From positions 434,001 through 498,000 of the forward strand of contig NZ_QGDD01000001.1 in assembly GCF_003160695.1 (NCBI RefSeq): a stretch of DNA of 64,000 nucleotides, read 5' to 3'. Position numbers and translations under genes: made by a program. Origin of the DNA: Nocardioides silvaticus (lineage in GTDB: Bacteria; Actinomycetota; Actinomycetes; Propionibacteriales; Nocardioidaceae). Under the pieces are notes generated by a model, which did no database searches, was not told the origin of the DNA, and saw only the letters and a program-made list of their open reading frames with translations. Position 1 is the stretch's first letter. The number at the start of each line of letters is the position of its first letter. This document shows, one piece after another, positions 53,952 through 64,000 of the stretch.

Positions 53952-55064
53952 GTGGGCAAGCACGAACTACCACGTCGCTCACGCCTGCTGCCCGTCCTCG
54001 GCATCTTCGTGCTGGTCGCGGCACTGCTGGCCGTCGGCCGGTTCGCAACCGCCAACGACGAGACCACAGCGACCGACGCCACCGCCGAGATCCCGACGGA
54101 GAGCGCCTCCGACGACACCGAGACCGGACCCACCGAGCCCCCGCGCGACAAGAAGCGCGACAAGCCCGAGAAGAACAAGTCCGCGAAGAAGAACACCGGC
54201 GAGTCGAAGGCCGAGAAGCGACGCAAGCGGATCCTGCGCAACCGGGTCCAGATGGCGGCCGACGGCCTGCCGGCCGCGGAGGCCACCTTCCGGCTCGCGA
54301 GCTTCAACATCCTCGGCGCCTCCCACACCGCCCCCGGCGGCAACAAGAAGGGCTACGCCGGCGGGACCTCCCGGACCGGCTGGGCCCTCCAGCTGATCCG
54401 CGGCAACAACGTCAGCGTGGTCGGCCTCCAGGAGTACGAGAAGAGCCAGCACGCCACCTGGAGCCGGCTCACCGGCGGAGGTTGGGGCGTCTACCCCGGC
54501 CTCCAGGTCGGCAACAAGGGTGTGCGCAACTCGATCAGCTGGAACAACGCCGTGTGGGAGCTGGTCCAGGCCCACACCATCCCGATCCCCTACTTCCACG
54601 GCAACCTGGTGCCGATGCCGTACATCCAGCTCAAGCACCGGGCGACGGGCCGGCTCGCGTGGTTCATCAACATCCACAACCCCGCCAGCACGCGGGGCCC
54701 GGCGCAGCACTGGCGGGACGCCGCGACCGCCAAGGAGATCGCGCTGATGAACCAGCTCCAGGCGCCGGAGTCACCTGGCAAGCTCGGCGTCCCCACCTTC
54801 CTGATGGGCGACTTCAACGAGAAGTCCGAGGCCTTCTGCCGGGTCACCGCCAACGCCAACGCCCAGGCGGCCAACGGCGGCACCCGCTCCCCCTGCCGCC
54901 TGCCGTCCAACCACGGCATCGACTGGATCTTCGGCTCGACCCCCGGCGTCACCTTCAGCAACTACCACCGCATCGACGGCGGCCTGGTCAACCGGGTCTC
55001 CGACCACCCGCTGATCTTCGCCGACGTCACCCTCACCGGCGAGGCCCCCTACCTCGAGCCGTAG
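53952..55064 (+). CDS. Membrane-anchored endonuclease/exonuclease/phosphatase-family protein 2
   Basis: A 370-residue protein: basic start, membrane helix near residues 11-31, a long charged linker (about 35-95, with KKRDKPEKNKSAKK), then an EEP domain with RLASFNILGASH, VVGLQEYEKSQ, NIHNPAST, LMGDFNEKS and VSDHPLIFADV. Catalytic residues are intact. It is divergent from the PLD-like gene. The GTG has AGGAGA very close (about 1-2 bases), which is tight, but no better start is seen. Confidence 0.82.
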   Translation: MGKHELPRRSRLLPVLGIFVLVAALLAVGRFATANDETTATDATAEIPTESASDDTETGPTEPPRDKKRDKPEKNKSAKKNTGESKAEKRRKRILRNRVQMAADGLPAAEATFRLASFNILGASHTAPGGNKKGYAGGTSRTGWALQLIRGNNVSVVGLQEYEKSQHATWSRLTGGGWGVYPGLQVGNKGVRNSISWNNAVWELVQAHTIPIPYFHGNLVPMPYIQLKHRATGRLAWFINIHNPASTRGPAQHWRDAATAKEIALMNQLQAPESPGKLGVPTFLMGDFNEKSEAFCRVTANANAQAANGGTRSPCRLPSNHGIDWIFGSTPGVTFSNYHRIDGGLVNRVSDHPLIFADVTLTGEAPYLEP

Positions 55065-55134
55065 GGGCGGTCGACCACCCCGGCAGCGACCGCAGCACCC
55101 GTGAGGTCCGTGGCGGCCGACAGATCGTCGACGC

Positions 55135-57518
<2,384 letters not shown>

Positions 57519-58316
57519 GCAGCACCACCACGAGCGCGACCAGCCACGGCTTGAGCCGCACCAGCACGTTCTCGCCGTACCGGAAGTGCACCGCGAACAT
57601 GTTGCGGTACATGTAGTAGCCCTTCCAGCTGCTGAGGTCGTGCTGCTGGTCGAAGTCGAGCTGCCTAACCAGCACCGCGTCGCGCACCGCGAGGATCGCG
57701 AAGCCGGCGCGCCGCGCGCGGAGGGCGAAGTCCACGTCGTCGTAGAAGATGAAGTACGACGGGTCCGGCAGCCCGATCGCGTCGATCACCGCGCGCCGGA
57801 CCAGGAACCCCTCGAAGGAGACGTTGTCGACCGGCACCGTCGCCGGCATGCTCGCGCGGTCGGCGTACGCCGAGTCGACGCTCGCCTTCTTGGGGCGGAT
57901 CGCCAGCGGGTTGCGCAGGTCAAAGTGCACCGCCGCCTTCTCGACGAGCGCGCCGCTGCGGTCCTCGCGCACGGCGGTCAGGCAGCTGGCGTCGACCTCG
58001 AGCAGCCGGGTCAGGCAGTCGGGGGCAGGGACGACGTCGTCGTCCATCAGCCACATCACGTCGTAGCCCTGGTCGTAGGCGGTCTTGACCCCGAGGTGGA
58101 AGCCGCCGGCGCCGCCGAGGTTCTCGGTGGTGTGGATCGCCAGCAGGTCCGGGTTCGTCGACCGCTCCAGGACGTCCCGCGTGTGGTCGGTGCTCGCGTT
58201 GTCGACCACGATCACCGCCTCCGGTCGCCGCTCCAGCTCGTCGAGGCCCGCCAGCATCCGCTCGAGCAGGTCGGCGCGGTTGTAGGTCACGACGACGACG
58301 GCCACCCTCTCGTCCG

Positions 58317-59234
58317 TCATTCGAGGTACCTCTCGTGACCGGTGAAGTCGCCCCGCAGCCCGGCGAGGCCGGCGCGGACGCTCATGACGATCCGGCCCGG
58401 TTGCGGCTTGGTGAAGAGGTAGAACCAGACGGTCTTCAGCCAGAAGAGCAGCACGTGCGGCCAACCGCGGTACTGGCGCAGGTTGAGGGTGTTGTTGCGG
58501 GCCATGCAGTAGTGCTTGAGGTCGCTCGGCGTGTGGTTGTACGTCGTGCGCCCGAACATCATCGGCGTCCCGAGGTCACCCACGGACGGGTGCTGCACGA
58601 TCGCGTCGACGACGGTGCCGATGCGGGCGCCGGCGGCCTCGGCGCGGAGCCGGTACTCGTGGTCGTCGCCCCAGATGAAGAACTCCGCGCGCGGGTAGCC
58701 GATCCGCTCGACGAGCGCGCGGGTCACCAGCACGCCGTTGAACGGGATGACGATGCCGTCGAGGACGCCGTCGGTCGCGGCCGCCGCGGCCGACGCGCGG
58801 TCCTGCACGACGCGGGTGCCGCCGGGCAGGCGGATCGGGAAGACCAGCCGGTCGGGGTCGTCGATATCGACGACGAGCGGGCCCCAGAAGTCGAGGCGCC
58901 GCCCTGAGCCTGTCGAAGGGTCCTCCTCCTCCAGCAGCCGGTCGAGGCAGCCGGGCTCGGGGAGTCCGTCGTCGTCCATCAGCCAGACCAGGTCGGCGTC
59001 GTACTCCTCGACGGCCGTCCGCAGCCCAGCCTCGAAACCACCGGCGCCGCCGCGGTTGCGGTCGAGCGTCCGGTGGCGCACGTCGGCGGTGGCGAGCCAC
59101 TCCGCCGTGCCGTCGACCGACGCGTTGTCGATGACGAGGATGCTGCTGACGGCGTCGACGGTGAGCAACCGCTCGACGAGGACCTGCAACAGCGGCAGGC
59201 GGTTGTAGGTCACCACCACCGCCACGATCCGCAC
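58317..59234 (-). CDS. GT2 glycosyltransferase B, with palindrome-derived insert
   Basis: A 305-residue GT-A enzyme: VAVVVTYNRLPLLQVLV, VIDNASVDGTAEWL, WLMDDDGLPEPG, WGDDHEYRLRAEAAG and a C-terminal ARNNTLNLRQYRGWPHV typical of GlfT1/WbbL-like proteins. A 19-bp palindromic repeat inside the gene encodes DPSTGSG between the LLEEE and RRLDFWGP segments. GTG start with TAGGGT 7 bases upstream. First gene of the GT2 pair. Confidence 0.85.
   Translation of the reverse strand: MRIVAVVVTYNRLPLLQVLVERLLTVDAVSSILVIDNASVDGTAEWLATADVRHRTLDRNRGGAGGFEAGLRTAVEEYDADLVWLMDDDGLPEPGCLDRLLEEEDPSTGSGRRLDFWGPLVVDIDDPDRLVFPIRLPGGTRVVQDRASAAAAATDGVLDGIVIPFNGVLVTRALVERIGYPRAEFFIWGDDHEYRLRAEAAGARIGTVVDAIVQHPSVGDLGTPMMFGRTTYNHTPSDLKHYCMARNNTLNLRQYRGWPHVLLFWLKTVWFYLFTKPQPGRIVMSVRAGLAGLRGDFTGHERYLE
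58902..58920. repeat. Intragenic palindromic repeat CCCTGAGCCTGTCGAAGGG
   Basis: An imperfect palindrome of a type I recall as widely dispersed in bacterial genomes, here inside the GT2 B coding sequence. It adds in-frame PSTGSG-like residues. Confidence 0.65.
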
Positions 59235-59241
59235 GGCGGCA

Positions 59242-59247
59242 ACCCTA
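59242..59247 (-). promoter_or_regulatory. -10 box of leaderless GT2 B promoter
   Basis: TAGGGT on the minus strand, 7 bases before the GTG at 59234. Confidence 0.55.
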
Positions 59248-59254
59248 CGGGCGA

Positions 59255-59260
59255 TAGCGT
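59255..59260 (+). promoter_or_regulatory. -10 box of leaderless IMPase promoter
   Basis: TAGCGT, 6 bases before the GTG at 59267, and only 7 bases from the opposing GT2 B box. Confidence 0.55.
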
Positions 59261-59266
59261 GAGGAT

Positions 59267-60067
59267 GTGGAAACCGACGCCGTGCTCGCACTGATGCAGG
59301 ACGTGGCCGAGCAGGTGATCAACCCGCGGTTCCGCTCGTTGGGCGACGACCAGGTCTCGGAGAAGAACCCCGGCGACCTCGTCACGGTCGCCGACCACGA
59401 GTCGGAGGTGCTCCTCACCGAGGCGCTCACCGCCGCCTACCCCGACGCGGTCGTGCTCGGCGAGGAGGCCCACGAGAAGGACCCCTCGCTGCTCGACCGC
59501 TTCAACGCGGCCGAGCACGGGTTCACCGTGGACCCGGTCGACGGCACCAAGAACTTCGTGCACGGCTCGCCCGACCACGCCGTGATGATCGGCGAGTCAC
59601 GCTCGGGCGAGGTGGTGCGTGGCTGGATCTGGCAGCCGCAGCACGGTGCGGCGTACGTCGCCGAGCGCGGCGCCGGCGCGTTCCTCAACGGCGAGCGGCT
59701 GACGATGGTCGTCCCGCCGCTGGCCACCGGCGACGGCGAGCCGGAGCCGCCGTACCGCACGGCGCGGCGGCAGTGGGTCGGTCGCGAGCTGCCTGGCCTT
59801 GGCACGCTGCAGCTGACCTGGGCCTGCTGCGGCGTCGACTACCCACACCTGATCGCCGGCGACGCCCGGGCGCTGGTCTACAACCACAGCAAGCCGTGGG
59901 ACCACGTGCCCGGCTCGCTGCTCGTGCAGGAATCCGGCGGCTGGATCGGCGGCAAGGACGGCACCGCGTTCAGCCCACAGGCGCTCGGCGGTGGCCTGGT
60001 CAGCGCCCCCGACCGGACGACGTACGACGCCGTGGTGGCCGCGCTCGCCGACGGTGTCAGGCGCTAG
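59267..60067 (+). CDS. Inositol monophosphatase family protein
   Basis: A 266-residue Mg-dependent phosphatase. The metal-site motifs VLGEEAHEK, DPVDGTKNFVHGSP and KPWDHVPGSLLVQESGG are intact. Family members dephosphorylate inositol phosphate, histidinol phosphate or fructose bisphosphate; the sequence alone does not separate these. The GTG is leaderless. Its TAG stop and that of the convergent LCP gene share the palindrome CTAG. Confidence 0.9.
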   Translation: METDAVLALMQDVAEQVINPRFRSLGDDQVSEKNPGDLVTVADHESEVLLTEALTAAYPDAVVLGEEAHEKDPSLLDRFNAAEHGFTVDPVDGTKNFVHGSPDHAVMIGESRSGEVVRGWIWQPQHGAAYVAERGAGAFLNGERLTMVVPPLATGDGEPEPPYRTARRQWVGRELPGLGTLQLTWACCGVDYPHLIAGDARALVYNHSKPWDHVPGSLLVQESGGWIGGKDGTAFSPQALGGGLVSAPDRTTYDAVVAALADGVRR

Positions 60068-61521
60068 CAGGCCGCCGCCAGGTCGTCGGCCTGGTTGGCG
60101 GCGTAGCCCTCGTCCAGCGAGCCGATCGACCCACCGGTCACCGAACCGCTCTTCTTCTTCCGCTTCTCCGGCGGCGGGCCGTCGCCCTCGGCGCGGTCGA
60201 TGGCCTGGCCCACCTTGTCGTGGATCAGGTCGATGTCGGGGTCGCCGGTGTTCACCAGCGGCGGGACCAGCGAGAGCGTCGACATCTTCTGGCTGCGAGC
60301 CTTGAGTGCGAGGTCGATGAACCGGCTCGCCTCCGACGGCGGGAGGTTGGTCGAGAACATGTCGGCCGACGCCTTGGTCAGCGCCTCGAAGTTCGTGAGC
60401 ACCTTCTCGGGGCTGATCTGCTGGAGCATCGCGTTCATGACGCACTTCTGTCGCGCCATCCGCGAGTAGTCGTCGGAGCCCTCGCGGGCGCGAGCGAACC
60501 AGAGCGCCTCGAAGCCGTTGAGCTTGCGCTTGCCGGGCTCGATGTAGCCGGTGACGTCGGACCCCAGCCCGCCGACCGGGATCGGCTGCCGGACGTTGAT
60601 CGTCACGCCGCCGACGGCGTCGACGAGCTGCTTGAAGCCGGACAGGTTCACCATCGCCCAGTAGTTGATCTCCAGGCCGGTGATGCCCTCGACCGCCATC
60701 ACGGTGGCGTCGACGCCCGGGTTCTCCGCGTCACCGAACAGGTCGGTGTGGTCCTCGGCCCAGGTGCTGACGCCGTTGAGGTAGCAACCGTCGCAGTCGA
60801 AGCCGTCGGGGAACTCCTTCGCCATGACCGAGCCCTCCTCGAACGGGAAGTTGGCCATGTTGCGCGGGAGACCGATGAGGACGGTGCGGCCGGTCTCCTC
60901 GTCGATCGAGGCGACGGTCATCGAGTCGGGCCGCAGGCCCCAGCGCCCGGCGCCGGAGTCGCCGCCGAGGAGGAGCACGTTGTAGCGCCCGTCGTGGGCA
61001 TCGGTCACGGCGCCGTCGCCGAACACCGCGATCACCCAGTCGCGGTGCACGTCGACCAGGTGGGCGCCGAACAGCAGGGTGCCGGCGACCGAGAGGGAGA
61101 GCAGGCCGTTGAGGCCGACCACCGCTCGCCGGTGCTGGATGCGCAGGCTGAGCGGCCGGCCGATCCGCCACGCGTCGACGAAGAGGGCTGCCCAGCCGAT
61201 CGCGCCCGCGATCATCGCCAGCCAGAGCAGGAGGAGGACGTTGACGTCGGTGGCGAGCCGGAAGGCGATCCGGCGGTCGAGCAGCACCGCGACGAGCACG
61301 ACCGCACCGACCAGCAGCGTCCCGAGCCAGATCCGCAGCGCGATCCGGCCCACCTTCCGGTTGCCGGCGACCAACTGGGCCGAACCGGGCGCGACCAGCG
61401 TCATCGACATCAGCGCGATCGCTCGCCGGAACCTGACCCGGGCGGCCCGGTCGGCGACGCTGACGGAGCGCGACGCGCCACTCGTCTGGCTGAGCGGGGT
61501 CGGCGCGATCAGGTCGGCCAT
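60064..61521 (-). CDS. LCP (LytR-CpsA-Psr) family glycopolymer ligase
   Basis: A 485-residue membrane protein with four hydrophobic segments before residue 165, then an LCP domain: NVLLLGGDSGAGRWGLRPDSM, GRTVLIGLPRNM, INVRQPIPVGG and ALWFARAREGSDDYSRMARQ, with the Asp/Arg residues that bind polyprenyl pyrophosphate. LCP enzymes attach arabinogalactan or teichoic-type polymers to peptidoglycan. The first hydrophobic part is longer than the usual single anchor. ATG with AGGAGA upstream. It fits the neighbouring glycan genes. Confidence 0.92.
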   Translation of the reverse strand: MADLIAPTPLSQTSGASRSVSVADRAARVRFRRAIALMSMTLVAPGSAQLVAGNRKVGRIALRIWLGTLLVGAVVLVAVLLDRRIAFRLATDVNVLLLLWLAMIAGAIGWAALFVDAWRIGRPLSLRIQHRRAVVGLNGLLSLSVAGTLLFGAHLVDVHRDWVIAVFGDGAVTDAHDGRYNVLLLGGDSGAGRWGLRPDSMTVASIDEETGRTVLIGLPRNMANFPFEEGSVMAKEFPDGFDCDGCYLNGVSTWAEDHTDLFGDAENPGVDATVMAVEGITGLEINYWAMVNLSGFKQLVDAVGGVTINVRQPIPVGGLGSDVTGYIEPGKRKLNGFEALWFARAREGSDDYSRMARQKCVMNAMLQQISPEKVLTNFEALTKASADMFSTNLPPSEASRFIDLALKARSQKMSTLSLVPPLVNTGDPDIDLIHDKVGQAIDRAEGDGPPPEKRKKKSGSVTGGSIGSLDEGYAANQADDLAAAC

Positions 61522-61614
61522 GCGGACGTGTCTCCTGCCGGGGAAGGTGCAGTGAACCCGCCCAGTATCACCAGTCACACCCGTCACAGGCGCCCGACGC
61601 GCCGCGCACGTCGT

Positions 61615-61665
61615 ACCGGGGGAATTCGTCCCCCCATCACGCCATCGAGGACGAAATCCCCCGGT
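61615..61665 (-). terminator. Strong hairpin after the dehydratase gene
   Basis: 17-bp arms (ACCGGGGGAATTCGTCC and its near complement, one mismatch) with a 17-base loop, 10 bases past the dehydratase stop and upstream of the LCP gene. Confidence 0.7.
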
Positions 61666-61675
61666 GCGTCGGGGG

Positions 61676-62620
61676 TCAGGCGGCGGTGAGGCGCGCGATC
61701 TCGTCCGCGGAGGCGTTGGCCCCGGTGCACACCACGGCCACCCGGCGGGGACGGTCGGCCGAGGCGAGCAGGCCGGCGAGGGCGGCGGCACCGGCTCCCT
61801 CGGCGAGGGTGTGCGCCCGCTCGGCGAGCAGGCGCGCGGCGTGGTCGATGTCGTCGTCGCCCACCAGCACGAAGTCGGCAAGCCCGGTGCGGAGGACCGG
61901 AAGTGTCGAGGGGTAGCCGCTCGTCGTCGCCAGCCCGGACGCGCGGGTCCGCGCGGGGGCGGTCTCGATCTCGCCCGACCGCCACGACCGCCAGACCGCG
62001 GGCGCCGCCTCGGACTGCACGCCGACGACCCGGCAGCCCGGCATCAGCGCGTCCCTGACCAGGCAGGCGCCGACGGCACCGGTGCCGCTCCCGATCGGCA
62101 CGAAGACCGCGTCGAGCTCGGTGGCCTGCTGGAACAGCTCGAGGTAGGCGGTGCCGTGGCCGAGGATGATCCGTTCGTCGGTGGTGTCGATGTACGACGG
62201 CGCGCCGGCCCCGCTCGCGAGCGCCCGTGCGTGCTGCGCGGCCTCACCGAGGCCGGCGCCGTGGATGACGACGGTGGCGCCGAGCGCCTCGACCGCGTCG
62301 CGCTTCACCTGCGGCGCGCAGGCCGGCATCACGACGGTCGCGTGGCAGCCGGCGAGCCGGGCGGCGTACGCCACCGACTGCGCGTGGTTGCCCGTCGAGC
62401 AGGTGACCAGTCCGCTGGATGCCTCCCGGTCGGTGAGGCGGGCGGCGAGGTGGACTCCGCCGCGCACCTTGAACGACCCGGTCGGCAGCACGTGCTCGTG
62501 CTTGACGAGCACTTCGGTGCCGACGGCGCGGTCGAGCAGCGGGTGGCTGACCAGCGGCGTGGCGGCGAGCTCGCGCGCGACGACCTTCCCGGCGGCGGCG
62601 ATCGCGGCGTGACTCAGCAT
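61676..62620 (-). CDS. PLP-dependent threonine/serine dehydratase-like enzyme
   Basis: A 314-residue fold-type II PLP enzyme. PTGSFKVRGGVHLAA holds the Schiff-base lysine, CSTGNHAQSVAYAA is the substrate loop, and IGSGTGAVGACL binds the phosphate. No ACT regulatory domain, so it is a catabolic-type dehydratase or a related racemase or ectoine-type eutB enzyme. ATG with GGTGGA upstream. The divergent LysR gene probably regulates it. Confidence 0.88.
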   Translation of the reverse strand: MLSHAAIAAAGKVVARELAATPLVSHPLLDRAVGTEVLVKHEHVLPTGSFKVRGGVHLAARLTDREASSGLVTCSTGNHAQSVAYAARLAGCHATVVMPACAPQVKRDAVEALGATVVIHGAGLGEAAQHARALASGAGAPSYIDTTDERIILGHGTAYLELFQQATELDAVFVPIGSGTGAVGACLVRDALMPGCRVVGVQSEAAPAVWRSWRSGEIETAPARTRASGLATTSGYPSTLPVLRTGLADFVLVGDDDIDHAARLLAERAHTLAEGAGAAALAGLLASADRPRRVAVVCTGANASADEIARLTAA

Positions 62621-62645
62621 GGCTCCACCTTCCACCGTGCACCAC

Positions 62646-62664
62646 AGATCGGTCCAATAGATCT
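62646..62664. promoter_or_regulatory. LysR-type operator between dehydratase and regulator
   Basis: AGATC-N9-GATCT contains the classical ATC-N9-GAT (T-N11-A) recognition box. It lies 26 bases upstream of the dehydratase ATG and 12 bases upstream of the regulator ATG, as expected for autoregulation plus activation. Confidence 0.65.
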
Positions 62665-62675
62665 TTTGGCGCATA

Positions 62676-63584
62676 ATGATCGACATGATCGATGTCCGAC
62701 GGCTCGAGGCCCTCGTCGCCCTGCACCGCACCGGGACGGTGTCGGCTGCGGCCGCCGAGCTCCACTACGGACAGCCGACGATCTCCCACCACCTGCGCCG
62801 GCTCGAGGCCGAGACGGGCAGCGTGCTCGTGCAGCGGGTCGGCCGCGGCGTCCGGTTGACCCCGGACGGCGAGCGGCTCGCCCGCCGCGGTGAGGAGATC
62901 CTGGCGCTGCTCGGCCGAGCCGAGGCCGAGCTGGCCGCGTCGACCAACCTGCAGGCCGGCGTGGTCCGGCTGGCGGCCTTCCCGTCGGCCGCGGCGACCC
63001 TGGTGCCGGCCGCGGTCACCGTCCTCCACGAGCGGCACCCGGGCCTGGCCCTCGACCTGGTCGAGGCGGAGCCGCCCGAGGCCTCCGAGCTGCTCCGCGG
63101 CGGTTCGGTCGACCTCGCGCTGACCTTCGCCTACCCCGACCAGCCCGAGCCCGAAGGCCTCACCTCCGAGGTCGTGCTCGAGGACCCGCTCTACTTCGTC
63201 GCCCCACGCGGCGTCGACTCCGGCGACGGGCCGCTCGACCTCGCCCGGTTCGCCGGCACCCGCTGGGTGACCGGCTGCCAGCGGTGCCGGAGCGAGCTGC
63301 TGGCGCTCTGCGCCGACGCCGGCTTCGCACCCGACATCGCGTTCGCGAGCGACGACTACGTCGCGGTGCAGTCGCTCGTGGCCAGCGGCATCGGCGTCAC
63401 CGTGCTGCCCGGTCTCGCGCTGCGCGCGCACTGCCACCCCGGCGTCGAGCGGAGGCAGGTGCCGGGCGCGGCCCGGCGCATCCAGGTGACGACGTACGGC
63501 GCCCTGCCCCACCCCGCGTCCGTCGATGCGGTCGCGGCCGTGCTGGCCGACGTCTCGGCCGCTGGAGCGGCCTCAGCCGGGTGA
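62676..63584 (+). CDS. LysR-family transcriptional regulator
   Basis: A 302-residue regulator: N-terminal winged helix (RRLEALVALHRTGTVSAAAAELHYGQPTISHHL-type, about residues 7-40) and a two-lobed effector domain (about 95-290). Divergent from the dehydratase with an ATC-N9-GAT box between them, so an amino acid or its keto acid is a plausible effector. Two ATGs three codons apart are possible starts. The last 12 bases overlap the convergent thioesterase gene. Confidence 0.9.
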   Translation: MIDMIDVRRLEALVALHRTGTVSAAAAELHYGQPTISHHLRRLEAETGSVLVQRVGRGVRLTPDGERLARRGEEILALLGRAEAELAASTNLQAGVVRLAAFPSAAATLVPAAVTVLHERHPGLALDLVEAEPPEASELLRGGSVDLALTFAYPDQPEPEGLTSEVVLEDPLYFVAPRGVDSGDGPLDLARFAGTRWVTGCQRCRSELLALCADAGFAPDIAFASDDYVAVQSLVASGIGVTVLPGLALRAHCHPGVERRQVPGAARRIQVTTYGALPHPASVDAVAAVLADVSAAGAASAG

Positions 63585-64000
63585 GCGGCCCGCCTCGATC
63601 GCGGCCCGGCTGGCCAGCCGGTGCTCCCGACGGATGCCGGCCTCCCGCATCCGCCGCTCGTCCTCGGGCGTCTCCGGCTCGAGCGGGGGCACCAGCCGCG
63701 CCGCACCCGCGCCGTCGATGGCGACGAACACGAAGTACGCCGACGCCACGTGCAGGCTGTCGCGCGTGGGGTCGTCCCACGGCTGGGTCTCGACCCGGAC
63801 GCCGATCTCCATGGACGAGCGGCCCGCCCAGTTGATCTGGGCGAAGGTGCGCACGATGTCGCCGACCCGCACCGGTTCGAGGAACGCCATCTCGTCCAGC
63901 GCCGCGGTGACGGCCGGGCCGCCGCTGTGGCGCTGGGCGACGACACCCGCGGCGGAGTCGGCGAGCTTGACGACCTCACCGCCGTGGATGTTGCCGAGCA
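63573..64000 (-). CDS. Acyl-CoA thioesterase (hot-dog fold), 5' end beyond window
   Basis: The visible 141 codons encode a hot-dog acyl-CoA thioesterase. The frame enters at the window edge with LGNIHGGEVVKLADSAAG, followed by VTAALDEMAFLEPVRVGD, the central-helix and catalytic Asp/Asn region of the YciA/BACH-type family. The N-terminal start codon is outside. The C-terminal tail RRMREAGIRREHRLASR is charged. It would hydrolyse medium- or long-chain acyl-CoA. Confidence 0.88.
   Translation of the reverse strand, partial: LGNIHGGEVVKLADSAAGVVAQRHSGGPAVTAALDEMAFLEPVRVGDIVRTFAQINWAGRSSMEIGVRVETQPWDDPTRDSLHVASAYFVFVAIDGAGAARLVPPLEPETPEDERRMREAGIRREHRLASRAAIEAGRSPG

Overview
The window is high-GC DNA from an actinobacterium, most likely of the Nocardioides/Nocardioidaceae type. 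The evidence is a WhiB2-like regulator, MtrA-MtrB-LpqB, F420 genes (fbiA, fbiB), galactofuran genes (glf, a GlfT2-like enzyme, Wzm/Wzt-like exporter), many GTG starts, and intergenic palindromes of a kind I recall from Nocardioidaceae. Gene order from hpf through comF, lpqB, mtrB, mtrA and ahcY to the SIS protein, manB, DUF3499, the zincin-like protein, whiB2, fbiA and fbiB resembles the Mycobacterium tuberculosis Rv3241c-Rv3262 region, as I recall it. No tRNA, rRNA, CRISPR array, transposase or prophage was seen.

Layout. 0-5.4 kb: elongation operon mreB-mreC-mreD-mrdA-(rodA), then ndk. 5.5-10.5 kb: a cytochrome P450, a YcaQ-type glycosylase, a NarL-type response regulator, hibernation factor hpf and comF. 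10.5-16.3 kb: lpqB-mtrB-mtrA and ahcY. 16.5-21.6 kb: DUF808, an acyltransferase, the SIS protein, a Trm112-like protein, manB and DUF3499. 21.7-30.2 kb: zincin-like protein, DUF5719, a large membrane glycosyltransferase, whiB2, fbiA, fbiB and DUF3105. 30.2-31.5 kb: a tandem array of seven 177-180 bp palindromic units. 31.6-35.6 kb: manC, a TIGR03089 protein and a secreted amidase with FG-GAP repeats.

36-59 kb is a cell-surface polysaccharide region. One operon (GlfT2-Wzm-Wzt) would build and export galactofuran; glf, two small GT2 enzymes and a PAP2 protein lie at the far end. Between them sits an island with five sulfotransferase-like paralogues, a glycerol-1-phosphate dehydrogenase overlapping a nucleotidyltransferase, a LicD-type phosphotransferase fused to a methyltransferase, a polysaccharide pyruvyltransferase, two exported EEP-fold proteins and an exported PLD-like protein. 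I infer a pathway that decorates a wall polysaccharide with phospho-glycerol (or a similar group), pyruvate and perhaps sulfate. This is the best candidate for an undescribed system here. 59-64 kb: an inositol-monophosphatase-like protein, an LCP ligase, a PLP-dependent dehydratase with a divergent LysR regulator, and a partial thioesterase.

A recurring regulatory theme is a TANNNT -10 box 6-8 bases before a GTG or ATG start. This is the signature of leaderless mRNA and is seen at about fifteen genes, often back to back at divergent pairs.
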